A stretch of DNA of 35,711 bases from Fusobacterium sp. (GTDB lineage Bacteria; Cyanobacteriota; Vampirovibrionia; Gastranaerophilales; Gastranaerophilaceae), in assembly GCA_023662905.1 (NCBI GenBank), contig JAMPIJ010000012.1, forward strand, positions 1-35,711. The letters run 5' to 3'. The position numbers were made by a program, and so were the translations under genes. Below, piece by piece: positions 1-8,181 of the stretch (position 1 is its first letter; every line of letters starts with the position of its first letter). Below the pieces are notes generated by a model. That model searched no databases. It was given only the letters and a program-made list of their open reading frames with translations, and was not told where the DNA came from.

Positions 1-18
1 TACAGTTCTGTTTTTCAT
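1..18 (-). CDS. Possible start of a gene running off the left edge
   Basis: On the minus strand an AAAGGA ribosome binding site is followed ten bases later by an ATG (bases 18-16), and the reading frame stays open (MKNRTV) to the window edge. Only six codons are visible, so nothing can be said about the product. It would lie downstream of the dnaJ-like gene on the same strand. Confidence 0.35.
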
Positions 19-82
19 ATATTTTCCATCCTTTCGTTTATATGTTTAGTATAAAATTATTTTTGGGCGTTGTCAAGTGCAA

Positions 83-108
83 ACAGGGAAGTTTTTCAAC
101 TTCCCTGT
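83..108 (-). terminator. Hairpin after the dnaJ-like gene
   Basis: An 11-bp perfect stem (ACAGGGAAGTT / AACTTCCCTGT) with a 4-base loop begins just after the stop codon of the dnaJ-like gene. The run of T after the stem on the minus strand is short, so this may be a weak terminator or an mRNA 3'-end stabiliser. Confidence 0.6.
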
Positions 109-111
109 CAA

Positions 112-1137
112 TTATTTTTCCAACTCCGCAAGCTTTTTGTAGAGTTCAATTTGTTCATCTGACAATGTTTTCGGAACTACAATCCTTATTTTTGCGTTCA
201 AATACCCGAACCCGCCATCTTTTTTCGGCAAGCCCAAATCTTTCAAACGCAAGGACTGACCGCAAGATGTACGCGGCGGAATCGTAATCGTAATTTTTCC
301 GTGCGGCGTCGTAATCTCTTTTTTACAACCCAAAACAGCGTCACTCGGCGAAACATCTATTTCTTTTGTTAAATTAAACCCGTCGACAGTGTAGTCAGGA
401 TCTTTTATGCTAACAATAAAGAATAAATCACCTTTATGTCCGTATTCATCGGATTTTCCCTCGCCACGAATACGAATTTTCTGGCCCTCTTTAACATCTT
501 TTGGCAATTTAACCTTAATGGTTTTCGGTTCGCTAACGATACCGGTGCCGCCGCAGTTAGGACAGTAAGCGCCGCCATTACATTGTTTGCACTTAGACAT
601 TTCTGTATAAGTCACAGAAATTGACTTGCCATCAAGAATATCTTTGACTGTAACGTTTAAATTCTTTGTCACGTCTAAATCTTCAGGTTTTGCCTGCTGT
701 GCGCGTCTTCTGGAACCCGCGCGTTCAAAACCGCCCATTCCGCCCATATTGGAATAAGCGCCAGCGCCGCCCATCATATCGCCAAACAGGGAACTAAAGA
801 AGTCAGAGAACCCGCCTTGACCGCCCATAGAGCCGAAATCAAATTGTTGAAATCCGCCCTGACCGCCGCCAAAATTAAAGTTTTCAAACCCTGGAGGAGG
901 TGTATAATCCGCGCCGCCCTGCCAGTTTGAACCTAAACTGTCATAACGTTGACGTTTTTGTTTATCGCCGAGAACCTCATAAGCCTCGTTAATATCTTTG
1001 AATTTTGCTTCTGCCTCTTTTGTTTTATTGACATCAGGGTGATATTTGCGCGCAAGCTTTCTATACGCAGACTTAATCTCCGAATCGCTTGCCTCGCGCT
1101 TAACACCGAGTATTTCATAGTAGTCTTTGTATTTCAT
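112..1137 (-). CDS. DnaJ-family (Hsp40) co-chaperone with reduced zinc finger
   Basis: A 341-aa cytoplasmic co-chaperone expected to deliver clients to DnaK and stimulate its ATPase. The J domain covers residues 1-70, with the essential HPD motif at 33-35. A Gly/Phe/Met-rich linker follows (about 71-145), then two C-terminal substrate-binding beta domains. Canonical DnaJ has four CxxCxGxG motifs binding two zincs. Here only C183/C186 and C192/C195 remain, enough for one zinc site, so the protein is intermediate between DnaJ and the zinc-free CbpA type. The start is the ATG at 1137, preceded by AGGAG. It is divergent from the 122-aa gene. No dnaK or grpE is visible, although a gene may start just downstream at base 18. 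Confidence 0.9.
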   Translation of the reverse strand: MKYKDYYEILGVKREASDSEIKSAYRKLARKYHPDVNKTKEAEAKFKDINEAYEVLGDKQKRQRYDSLGSNWQGGADYTPPPGFENFNFGGGQGGFQQFDFGSMGGQGGFSDFFSSLFGDMMGGAGAYSNMGGMGGFERAGSRRRAQQAKPEDLDVTKNLNVTVKDILDGKSISVTYTEMSKCKQCNGGAYCPNCGGTGIVSEPKTIKVKLPKDVKEGQKIRIRGEGKSDEYGHKGDLFFIVSIKDPDYTVDGFNLTKEIDVSPSDAVLGCKKEITTPHGKITITIPPRTSCGQSLRLKDLGLPKKDGGFGYLNAKIRIVVPKTLSDEQIELYKKLAELEK

Positions 1138-1158
1138 AGATAATCTCCTACATTAATG

Positions 1159-1187
1159 ATAATACAAAAAAGGTACGTATTTATGAA
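1159..1187 (-). promoter_or_regulatory. Candidate promoter of the dnaJ-like gene
   Basis: Minus-strand -35 TTCATA (1182-1187) and -10 TATTAT (1159-1164) are separated by 17 bp. The -35 matches consensus at four of six positions. No CIRCE-type inverted repeat was seen here. Confidence 0.35.
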
Positions 1188-1207
1188 AATTAATTATTTT
1201 TTAATGC

Positions 1208-1236
1208 TTGCCAGAAATCGAAAAATATACTAGAAT
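1208..1236 (+). promoter_or_regulatory. Candidate promoter of the 122-aa gene
   Basis: TTGCCA (1208-1213), a 17-bp spacer and TAGAAT (1231-1236) lie just upstream of AGGAG (1251-1255) and the ATG at 1263. Confidence 0.5.
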
Positions 1237-1262
1237 AAAGCCATAAGAATAGGAGTTTAAAT

Positions 1263-1631
1263 ATGAAAGAAGTTTACAGTAACGAGCAACGCCGCTGGTA
1301 CGATAAAGACCCGATTCTGTCAAACGCGGTCAAAACACTAGAGAATTCAGACGACGAAACCCAGATTCGTATCGCTTTGAACCTGATTAAAATCATCATC
1401 GAACACAATATCGAAGACGGTGAATGTGAAACAGTCGAAGACATCATCAACGCAGTGGGTTCAGGCTTAGAAGACACAAGAAAAGGCCGTTGGTACGATA
1501 TAGATTCAACGCTAAGAACAGCGATGAACATGCTTCAAAACTGCCCTGCAAGCACTCAAAGAGTAATTGCGCAAGAGATGGCACAAATGGTAGTCAAATC
1601 TATCAAATCTGACGACGCAGATGAAGAATAA
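1263..1631 (+). CDS. Two-repeat helical protein of unknown function
   Basis: A 122-aa protein I do not recognise. It contains two copies of one unit, at residues 10-48 and 77-115. Each starts RWYDxD and continues with an amphipathic Leu/Ala/Ile-rich helical pattern (xxLxxAxxxLxN, then a long hydrophobic helix). The linker is acidic and so is the C terminus (DDADEE). There is no signal peptide or membrane segment, so it is probably a soluble cytoplasmic all-alpha protein. AGGAG seven bases before the ATG supports the start. It has its own promoter and terminator and so appears monocistronic. Confidence 0.8.
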   Translation: MKEVYSNEQRRWYDKDPILSNAVKTLENSDDETQIRIALNLIKIIIEHNIEDGECETVEDIINAVGSGLEDTRKGRWYDIDSTLRTAMNMLQNCPASTQRVIAQEMAQMVVKSIKSDDADEE

Positions 1632-1660
1632 TCGTTAAACACACACTTAAAAATCAACGC

Positions 1661-1700
1661 AACAACCTTATTTGCCGAATTCGCGATAAGGTTGTTTTTT
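1661..1700 (+). terminator. Rho-independent terminator
   Basis: An 11-bp stem AACAACCTTAT / ATAAGGTTGTT, with a 14-base loop, is followed by a run of T. It ends the 122-aa gene. It also lies directly after the stop codon of the 31-aa minus-strand gene, so the hairpin may serve both. Confidence 0.8.
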
Positions 1701-1702
1701 AC

Positions 1703-1798
1703 CTAATGTTCAGTAGTAAGTTCTTCCCAAATGCTTGGCACAACTACAAGCGCGGTGTAAACGATAAAACCGAACAGGATTAAGTTGATAGCTTCCAT
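1703..1798 (-). CDS. 31-aa single-pass membrane microprotein
   Basis: Minus-strand ORF of 31 codons from the ATG at 1798 to TAG at 1703. A full AAGGAGG ribosome binding site lies six bases before the ATG. The peptide starts MEAINLILFGFIV, continues with one hydrophobic segment (about residues 4-20) and ends with an acidic tail containing SIWEELTTEH. This looks like a small membrane protein that could act as a subunit or regulator of a larger membrane complex. I cannot assign a family. The strong ribosome binding site and the fit between two regulatory regions argue that it is real. Confidence 0.6.
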   Translation of the reverse strand: MEAINLILFGFIVYTALVVVPSIWEELTTEH

Positions 1799-1871
1799 AA
1801 TTAACCTCCTTATGTACGCCACACTATTATTATTCCCATGTTTTATATTTTAATAACAATTTATCCCCCGA

Positions 1872-1900
1872 TTGATGTATAAAAATGTTTATGCGATAAT
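1872..1900 (+). promoter_or_regulatory. mnmE promoter, predicted leaderless start
   Basis: TTGATG (1872-1877), a 17-bp spacer and GATAAT (1895-1900), preceded by TGC. The mnmE ATG begins exactly seven bases after the -10, where transcription would normally start, and there is no Shine-Dalgarno sequence. Confidence 0.55.
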
Positions 1901-1906
1901 CTGCGT

Positions 1907-3241
1907 ATGAATATTTTACAAGAATTTGACACAATAACAGCGATAGCAACGCCCCTAGGCACCGGCGGCGTGGGTGTGATTAGAATTTCGGGCGATAAAA
2001 CCTATGAAATTCTGAGCGCGATTTACAACAAAATTCCCGAAACCGGTAAGATTTCACACGGATGGATTCTTGACGGCGAGAAAAAAATCGACGAGGTTAT
2101 TGTGCTTCCTTTCAAAAAACCGCACAGCTACACCGGCGAAGATGTTGTCGAAATCCACTGCCACGGCGGGATTAATGTTGTCAAAAATATTCTTGACCTT
2201 ATAATCAAAAACGGTGCGCGCATTGCCGAAAAAGGTGAGTTTACAAAACGCGCATTCCTGAACAAAAAAATGGATTTATCTCAGGCCGAAGCCGTTGCAG
2301 ACCTTATCCACGCAAAAACCAAAAACTTTGCAAAACATTCGGCCAAAAACCTTTCAGGCGTTCTAGCAGAAAAAATCAAAGAAATTCGCGCAGATATTTT
2401 CAAAGTTTTATCTAGGATTATCGCAGGGATTGATTTTCCGGAAGATGTTGCAGAGCCGGAATACTCCTATTTAACAGAAAATTTTGAGCGAATAATCGCC
2501 GAAATCGACCGAATCCTTGAAAGCGCAAAAAGTTCAAATATTATGCGTCAGGGCCTAAAAATCGCGATTGTCGGCCGCCCGAATGTGGGCAAATCCTCGC
2601 TTTTCAACACATTATTGAACCTAGAGCGTGCGATTGTAACCGATATTGCCGGCACAACCCGTGATGTTTTGCGCGAAAACCTTGACTGGGATGTTCCAAT
2701 TACGCTCATCGACACCGCCGGAATCCGCGACACTCAAGACGTTGACAAAGTCGAAGAAATCGGGATTGAATACTCAAAACAAGCGGTTGAAGAAGCGGAT
2801 TTTGTAATATTCCTCTACGACGCCCATGCCGGATACACCGCAGAAGACGACGAAATCTTCAAACTTCTTGATGGCAAAGAATACTTAATCGCTGCGAACA
2901 AAACAGATTTAGGCGTGAAAGAATTAATCAATAGTGCGCTTGCGATTTCGACGTTCACCAAATCAGGCTTAGACGAATTAAAAGAGCGCATAAAGAAATA
3001 TAGTTATAATTTTTCAAATGAAGATATGGAATTTACGACCAACACACGCCAGCAAAATTGCCTCGAAAACTGCCGTGAGTCACTAATGAATGCGTTAGTA
3101 TCTGCAAGAAACCAAGAATTGCAGGACTTAATATCCATAGATCTCAAGTCATCACTGCTTTTCCTCGATGAAATCACCGGCGAAGTGATTACCGATGAAA
3201 TTCTAAATAACATCTTTGAACATTTCTGCATAGGAAAGTAA
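1907..3241 (+). CDS. mnmE: tRNA modification GTPase MnmE (TrmE)
   Basis: A 444-aa protein of normal family length. With MnmG it installs the carboxymethylaminomethyl group on wobble uridine 34 of certain tRNAs. The N-terminal tetrahydrofolate-binding domain (about 1-118) is followed by a helical domain with an embedded GTPase: G1 GRPNVGKSS (223-231), G2 TDIAGTTRD (245-253), G3 DTAG (269-272) and G4 NKTD (331-334). The C terminus is the family CIGK motif (C441). No mnmG is adjacent. The ATG at 1907 has no ribosome binding site and starts at the predicted transcription start, so the mRNA is probably leaderless. Confidence 0.97.
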   Translation: MNILQEFDTITAIATPLGTGGVGVIRISGDKTYEILSAIYNKIPETGKISHGWILDGEKKIDEVIVLPFKKPHSYTGEDVVEIHCHGGINVVKNILDLIIKNGARIAEKGEFTKRAFLNKKMDLSQAEAVADLIHAKTKNFAKHSAKNLSGVLAEKIKEIRADIFKVLSRIIAGIDFPEDVAEPEYSYLTENFERIIAEIDRILESAKSSNIMRQGLKIAIVGRPNVGKSSLFNTLLNLERAIVTDIAGTTRDVLRENLDWDVPITLIDTAGIRDTQDVDKVEEIGIEYSKQAVEEADFVIFLYDAHAGYTAEDDEIFKLLDGKEYLIAANKTDLGVKELINSALAISTFTKSGLDELKERIKKYSYNFSNEDMEFTTNTRQQNCLENCRESLMNALVSARNQELQDLISIDLKSSLLFLDEITGEVITDEILNNIFEHFCIGK

Positions 3242-3245
3242 AAAA

Positions 3246-3271
3246 CGCAACACAATAGGTATTGTGTTGCG
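3246..3271. repeat. Palindrome D1 downstream of mnmE
   Basis: A perfect dyad with 12-base arms CGCAACACAATA / TATTGTGTTGCG around a central GG. It has no T tract, so it does not look like an ordinary terminator. It shares its core with the palindrome at 3376-3403. Confidence 0.7.
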
Positions 3272-3328
3272 CATTATAATACCTAATTTCGGCACTATTA
3301 CTGCAAAACTTTAACAAACATAACAATT

Positions 3329-3349
3329 CCTGTTACAAATCGTAACAGG
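3329..3349. repeat. Stem-loop D2 between the two related palindromes
   Basis: Arms CCTGTTAC / GTAACAGG with a 5-base loop AAATC. It lies about 90 bases before the start codon of the 1121-aa gene. Confidence 0.55.
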
Positions 3350-3375
3350 CCATATCTGCATTCCGCACACTCACG

Positions 3376-3403
3376 GTACAACACAATACCTATTGTGTTG
3401 TAC
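3376..3403. promoter_or_regulatory. Palindrome D3 just upstream of the 1121-aa gene
   Basis: A perfect dyad with 13-base arms GTACAACACAATA / TATTGTGTTGTAC around a central CC. Relative to D1 the ten inner bases of each arm are the same, the centre is inverted (CC for GG), and the outer pairs change in a compensating way (TA/TA for CG/CG). It ends 33 bases before the ATG. A dimeric repressor or activator site is the simplest reading, and an RNA hairpin is the alternative. Confidence 0.55.
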
Positions 3404-3436
3404 GCGGTGAAAGCAACAAGTGTAAAGGAGCGCAGA

Positions 3437-6400
3437 ATGGTATCAAACATTAATTCCACAACGGCACAAAGAATTCAAGAAGCTGAACGAAAACTTGGCC
3501 GAAAGTTAACCCCAAAAGAAAAAGCGGCAATATTGAATCCGCCAAAACAAAAATCGGGCAAAGGCACGTCCATCGAACAAACAAACCTGAAACCTGCAAC
3601 AATTGCAAAAAATTTTAAAGCAAGTGCCGAAAACCATTGGGGCGCTGTAGACACTCAAGAGTTTCAAGACTTACTCAACAATGTAAATAAAGACAACGTC
3701 ATCGACATGTTAAAAGAATACGACAGAATTTCGCCAGACGAAAGCTTCATCGAAATGATTTGCGACGAAAAAGGCAACAGTTCGGCCGACAGAAAATCCG
3801 CTATTTCTAATGTATTCAACAAACTTCTGACAAAAGCAAAAGAAGCCGGCGTCGAGGTTTCACATTTTAAAAACAGTTTTAACGCCGAATTAAACCACCA
3901 GTTTAACAAAATCGGTTTTACGAACACAGAAAAACTTGATGAAATAGTTAACGCACTGATTCAGGCTGTCAACAATAAAGAACAATTAAGCGCGACAGAC
4001 AGAGCCGAAATCGACAAAACTCCGGCCACGAAGCTTCATACAGCCGCCGACAAACTTCTGGCAACAAGAATCAATTCGGCTCAAAAAAGTTTCAACAACC
4101 AACTTAAACAAGACGGTTGGGCGGGCGATGTCGCGGATTTCGTGGGAAAACTCTGTGGTTCGGAAAACACAGCAGACAATATTCGCAAAGACCTCAAACT
4201 TGCAAAAAATCAGTTTGCACAATTAGAAGCTGCGAAAAAAGAGGGAAGTGCGGCTTATGAAGCAAAATTTCAAGAAATTTTCGGCACAAAATTCGACCCG
4301 CATAGCATAAAAGTTTACGAAAAGAAAGAAAAAATTTACGCAGAAGCCAGCGCCCACCACGGGATTGAGGAATACTTCAAAAATCAGTCAGGCTATTTCC
4401 TAAAACACAAAGGTTTATCTAATGAATACTCAACCATGCCAGGGACGGTTCCTACGACATATAAAAGCGCGACGAAAGAACAGGTTTATGACCGCGAAGT
4501 AAAAAAATTCGCAAATTTCTTAGGCGAAAATGGACAACAACTTCTGGCCGACAAATTGAAAGAAGCCGGACTCGAAAAAGCTGATGTTGATAAAAAATTC
4601 GCCTTTGTACAAAAAATGGCAAAAGATATCGCAGGCCAGCTTCATCAAAACACCGTAAAAGCCGGCGGCGGCAAAGAGTTTAATCAGGTGCAGCACGAAT
4701 ATGAATACTCTTACAAGGCGGCGTTTGGGGTCAAAAACGATATTATGAAACGCGTTACAGACTATAATATTTCACAACAAGTTGGCGCAGGCGCTGTGAA
4801 AGCGGGAGTTGTAATCGGTGCCTCTTTAGCCGCAGCATTCACCGGTGGAGCTTCACTTGCCGCGGTTGCAGGCGTCACGGCCGGCGCGACTGTCGTTACT
4901 GAAGTAACTGATAAATTCAGTTCTGGCGAAGTTATGGATACTCTTAAAGCAGACGGTTTTGCCGCGGCGATTAAGAAAGGCAATGAAAACACTAACTATA
5001 CAGAAATCTTCAAACAAGCAGTCGTGAGCGGCGGCATGGTTCTTGTTGGCGGCGGGGTTGCAAAAGGCGTGCAATTTGCATCAAAAGGTTTGACAACAGT
5101 GCAACAAGCAACTGCGATGTTCGGTGCCGATGTCGTAACAGGTATGGCGGCCGAAAAACTTATGACCGGCGAAATCACGGTCGGCGGAACGGTATTCAAC
5201 GTACTTCTTTCGGGTGCAGGTAATATCGTGGCAGTAAAAATGGCCGCAAAAGCCGCCCAAGGAGGTAAAGCAAGTCAAGCCACAGCCGAATCAAAACCGA
5301 CACCTGCCCAGATGCGTGAACAATATCCTGATATGGTCGAGCGTTTAGGCACTTATAAAGCAACAGATGGAAAACCATTATTCACCTCATCCGAAATCGA
5401 CGATATTCTACGCGAGTGTTCCAAAACAATCGAAAAAAATCCAGCACAAATCTATGCGATTTTAGATAATCCGGAAGAAATCACCTCTATTATGACGTGG
5501 AAAAACCGTGGTGCCGGCTTATGGCGCGCAATCGGAGAGCCGTTTGAATCTACAATCAAAGCTCATCCAGAAGCGTTTGGAATCAAACAAGCTTCACCGG
5601 AATTTAAAGCGAAATTCGGCGAGGCAAAAAGCACTCAGGATTTAGAAGCGCTCGTCCAAAATTCGACTAACCCTGCTGAAATCGACTATGTAATCAAACA
5701 ACTTGAAAGCAGACCGATTACGATTAACAAGTCTATTATTGACAACATTGTCGCGGGTGCAAAAAACAAAACCGCCGCTCTTAAAGCAACGCCTGAAAAA
5801 CTTATGAATCCAACTCGCGCGGATAACATCGCAGGTCAGGGAATTTCGTTCAAGCAGGCTCCAGATCAACCGGTTTACAAATGCACAAAAATCGAATGGG
5901 GCAAAACCGTTGAAGAAACTATTGCCTTAAACAAGAAAAACGGTATAAACATTGAACTCGTTGCAGATGCAGATGGCAACTATTTTATGGGTATAAAAGA
6001 TATCTGGTCAGAGGGCGGCTACCATAGAATTGACAGAAATTCTGCGGTAATGCAATACGGCAAATATCCTAAAACAGACCAATATGTTGACCAAGCATGG
6101 GCTGCCAAAAATGCAGACGCGGACGGAAATATTATGGACTGCGCCGTTATCGCAAACGACAAAGGTGCGCAAATCCTTGAGAATTCCTACGTTACCGAAA
6201 GCGGTCAGAAAATCGACTTTGCGACAATGGAAGCCGGAACACCGGTTCGCAAAGATCCTAATGCAACCGTCAACGCAGTTGCTTACGAAAGCCCGCAAAA
6301 ATTAACAACACTTGAGGGGCCTATCACAACAGACATCACAATGGGTGACGTTGATGGTAATGTTTACAACAATTTCAAACAGTTGAAAAAACAAATCACA

Positions 6401-6802
6401 AAAGGCCAGCTTGTACCAAACGAGGCAGACCCTAATTCCGCGCGGTTTATAGAACTTGTGAAAGCCGGTGACGATGATGCCGCAATCGCGCTGCTTAAAC
6501 AAGCGACCGGTGCTTCAAACAAATCCATTGTAACACTTGCCGAAGCAGGCTTTACAGATGATGTAATCAAAGAATTGAACACAAACTTCTACGGGCCAGA
6601 ACTTGTAGATGAAACATTAAATATGGTTAATTATCTTGAAGAACAGGTTGCGGCAGGAAAACCTATCACAAAAGAACTTATTGAGAATGCAATAGATGAA
6701 TTTTCACCTGGCGCCTCAGGCGGTTCGGCAGCAACACAACGTTCAATGCTAGCAAAACACTGGCGTTATGGCGAACAGGTTTATAACGCTTACAAAAAGT
6801 AA
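3437..6802 (+). CDS. Large unrecognised protein with glycine-rich hydrophobic centre
   Basis: A 1121-aa protein I cannot assign. Residues 1-430 are Lys/Asn/Glu-rich and mostly helical. Two hydrophobic Gly/Ala/Val stretches follow, at about 448-492 and 522-611, resembling glycine-zipper segments of membrane-inserting proteins. The C-terminal 450 residues are soluble-looking and contain aspartate-rich repeats (DADGN, DVDGN, NADADGN), ending near GASGGSAATQ and KHWRYGEQ. There is no N-terminal signal peptide. AAAGGAG (3424-3430) six bases before the ATG at 3437 fixes the start, since upstream in-frame codons lack a ribosome binding site. It stands alone behind palindromes D1-D3. A surface, secreted-effector or pore-forming role is possible but unproven. 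Confidence 0.85.
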   Translation: MVSNINSTTAQRIQEAERKLGRKLTPKEKAAILNPPKQKSGKGTSIEQTNLKPATIAKNFKASAENHWGAVDTQEFQDLLNNVNKDNVIDMLKEYDRISPDESFIEMICDEKGNSSADRKSAISNVFNKLLTKAKEAGVEVSHFKNSFNAELNHQFNKIGFTNTEKLDEIVNALIQAVNNKEQLSATDRAEIDKTPATKLHTAADKLLATRINSAQKSFNNQLKQDGWAGDVADFVGKLCGSENTADNIRKDLKLAKNQFAQLEAAKKEGSAAYEAKFQEIFGTKFDPHSIKVYEKKEKIYAEASAHHGIEEYFKNQSGYFLKHKGLSNEYSTMPGTVPTTYKSATKEQVYDREVKKFANFLGENGQQLLADKLKEAGLEKADVDKKFAFVQKMAKDIAGQLHQNTVKAGGGKEFNQVQHEYEYSYKAAFGVKNDIMKRVTDYNISQQVGAGAVKAGVVIGASLAAAFTGGASLAAVAGVTAGATVVTEVTDKFSSGEVMDTLKADGFAAAIKKGNENTNYTEIFKQAVVSGGMVLVGGGVAKGVQFASKGLTTVQQATAMFGADVVTGMAAEKLMTGEITVGGTVFNVLLSGAGNIVAVKMAAKAAQGGKASQATAESKPTPAQMREQYPDMVERLGTYKATDGKPLFTSSEIDDILRECSKTIEKNPAQIYAILDNPEEITSIMTWKNRGAGLWRAIGEPFESTIKAHPEAFGIKQASPEFKAKFGEAKSTQDLEALVQNSTNPAEIDYVIKQLESRPITINKSIIDNIVAGAKNKTAALKATPEKLMNPTRADNIAGQGISFKQAPDQPVYKCTKIEWGKTVEETIALNKKNGINIELVADADGNYFMGIKDIWSEGGYHRIDRNSAVMQYGKYPKTDQYVDQAWAAKNADADGNIMDCAVIANDKGAQILENSYVTESGQKIDFATMEAGTPVRKDPNATVNAVAYESPQKLTTLEGPITTDITMGDVDGNVYNNFKQLKKQITKGQLVPNEADPNSARFIELVKAGDDDAAIALLKQATGASNKSIVTLAEAGFTDDVIKELNTNFYGPELVDETLNMVNYLEEQVAAGKPITKELIENAIDEFSPGASGGSAATQRSMLAKHWRYGEQVYNAYKK

Positions 6803-6809
6803 AAATCAC

Positions 6810-6842
6810 AAAGCGGGAAAAGTTTAGGCTTTTTCCGCTTTA
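6810..6842. terminator. Bidirectional terminator
   Basis: The stem AAAGCGGGAAAA / TTTTTCCGCTTT (one G-U or G-T pair) with loop GTTTAGGC lies between the convergent 1121-aa gene and plsC-like gene. It has A and T tracts on both sides and overlaps the stop codon of the plsC-like gene at 6840-6842. Confidence 0.8.
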
Positions 6843-7538
6843 CTTCATAGGTTCTGGCATAATTTCTGTGTATTCAGCGTGTTCGGAAATAGCCTTACTC
6901 CACTGATACAAAATATCTTCTGCCGGAAGCTCGTATGAAATTGGCTTACAAATATGTATTGAAACATTCTTTTTAGGTTCAGGATTTTTCTTATCAGGAT
7001 ATCCGTCCCATTTACCGATTGCAACCGGAACGATGTCGGCTTTCGCTTTTTTCGCGATAACAACAAATCCGCGTTTTAAATCGTCAAGTTTGCCGTAAGG
7101 TCTTGTTCCGCCCTGCGGAAATACGCCGAGCGACCAGCTGGTGCTTAAAATGTCTTTAACCGTTTTGAATGTTGCGATTTCCGGTTTTTCTCTGTCAACT
7201 GCGAAAGCGCCTAAACGTTTAATGAGCCAGTGTCTTTTATCAGTTTCCTCAAACAATTCTTTTTTAGCCATATAAGCGATAGGACGCATTACGGCCATCG
7301 ATAAAAACGGCGGATCAAGTTCAGAAACGTGGTTTCCGGCATAAAGAAGTTTGTTCGCTTTTTTATGCTTAGGAAGATTTTCACGGCCGGTGATGGTGAA
7401 ATTATAATATTTTTTCATAAAAGGAACGACCATGAAAAGGATTACGCCGTAATAAAAAATTGTTCTAAAAATATTGTATTCGCGCGCATATCTTCTATTA
7501 AAATTTCTAGGCTGCTTATTCACTATTTTATTCCTCAT
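6840..7538 (-). CDS. PlsC-like 1-acylglycerol-3-phosphate acyltransferase, paralog 1
   Basis: A 232-aa member of the lysophosphatidate acyltransferase family, which transfers an acyl chain to the sn-2 position during phospholipid synthesis at the inner membrane. A membrane helix (about 27-42) is followed by the catalytic HxxxxD motif (H70, D75, NHVSELD), GAFAVDREKP and VPVAIGK. The usual FPEGTR motif reads FPQGGTR, with an extra Gly. The ATG at 7538 overlaps the end of the upstream paralog by 11 bases. A GTG at 7523 with GAGG nine bases before it is an alternative start. It is co-transcribed with paralog 2, and the two products may differ in acceptor or acyl preference. Confidence 0.88.
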   Translation of the reverse strand: MRNKIVNKQPRNFNRRYAREYNIFRTIFYYGVILFMVVPFMKKYYNFTITGRENLPKHKKANKLLYAGNHVSELDPPFLSMAVMRPIAYMAKKELFEETDKRHWLIKRLGAFAVDREKPEIATFKTVKDILSTSWSLGVFPQGGTRPYGKLDDLKRGFVVIAKKAKADIVPVAIGKWDGYPDKKNPEPKKNVSIHICKPISYELPAEDILYQWSKAISEHAEYTEIMPEPMK

Positions 7539-8175
7539 ACTTAAAACCGGTTAATTTTTCCATTGATGTAATCCAACTTTGAACCATTTCATCTACGTTA
7601 TCAGAGTAAGGTATTAACTCGCCAATTTTGACGATAATTTTACCAGAGAAAGGTAATTTTTTCTTTTCTTGTGTGCCAACAATACCTACCGGTAAAATTC
7701 CGCATTTAGTCACTTTGGCAAAAGTTGCGAAACCTTTATTAACACCTTTTATTACGCCGAATTCGCCACGAGTTCCTTGCGGGAAAAGACCTAAAACCCA
7801 TTCAGTTTTTTTAATAGTCATAGCGGTTTTGATAGTAGAAGCCCCTGGTTTTTCGCGATTTACGGCGAAAGCGCCAAGCCAATCCATCCACCAGCGGCAA
7901 AACGGTTCTTCAAAAAGTTCCTTTTTAGCCATAAAGCTTACACGACGCGGCATAAGCCCGCACATAAGCAATGGATCGATATTGCCAAGGTGGTTCGGAC
8001 AAACAATATAACCGTTATCTTTCGGGATATTTTCACGTCCGTGAACTTCAAGTCTATATACAACTTTGTACCATATCATATAAATCCAACCGCAAACAAA
8101 AATTTGCCAAAAAGCCCTAAAGCAGTTGAATTCAGATGCATCACGTTTAGAATAATTTCTTTTTTCTTTTGCCAT
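7528..8175 (-). CDS. PlsC-like 1-acylglycerol-3-phosphate acyltransferase, paralog 2
   Basis: A 215-aa member of the same acyltransferase family. A membrane segment covers about residues 20-40, with NHLGNIDP carrying the HxxxxD catalytic pair (H62, D67), then GAFAVNREKPG, FPQGTR (normal spacing, Gln for the usual Glu) and ILPVGIVG. It is first in a two-gene operon with paralog 1, overlapping it by 11 bases. The start ATG at 8175 has no ribosome binding site. A perfect TATAAT lies exactly six bases upstream, so the mRNA is probably leaderless. Confidence 0.9.
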   Translation of the reverse strand: MAKEKRNYSKRDASEFNCFRAFWQIFVCGWIYMIWYKVVYRLEVHGRENIPKDNGYIVCPNHLGNIDPLLMCGLMPRRVSFMAKKELFEEPFCRWWMDWLGAFAVNREKPGASTIKTAMTIKKTEWVLGLFPQGTRGEFGVIKGVNKGFATFAKVTKCGILPVGIVGTQEKKKLPFSGKIIVKIGELIPYSDNVDEMVQSWITSMEKLTGFKYEE

Positions 8176-8181
8176 AACAAT

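Noticed and set aside
1703-1798. Superficial likeness of the 31-aa membrane protein to small photosystem subunits such as PsbM
   Set aside because: Length and one helix are similar but aligned positions are few, and nothing else photosynthetic is in the window.
4762-5278. Long open frames opposite the 1121-aa gene and in alternative frames of other large genes
   Set aside because: They follow the codon bias of the real gene on the other strand or frame, lack ribosome binding sites and show no domain.
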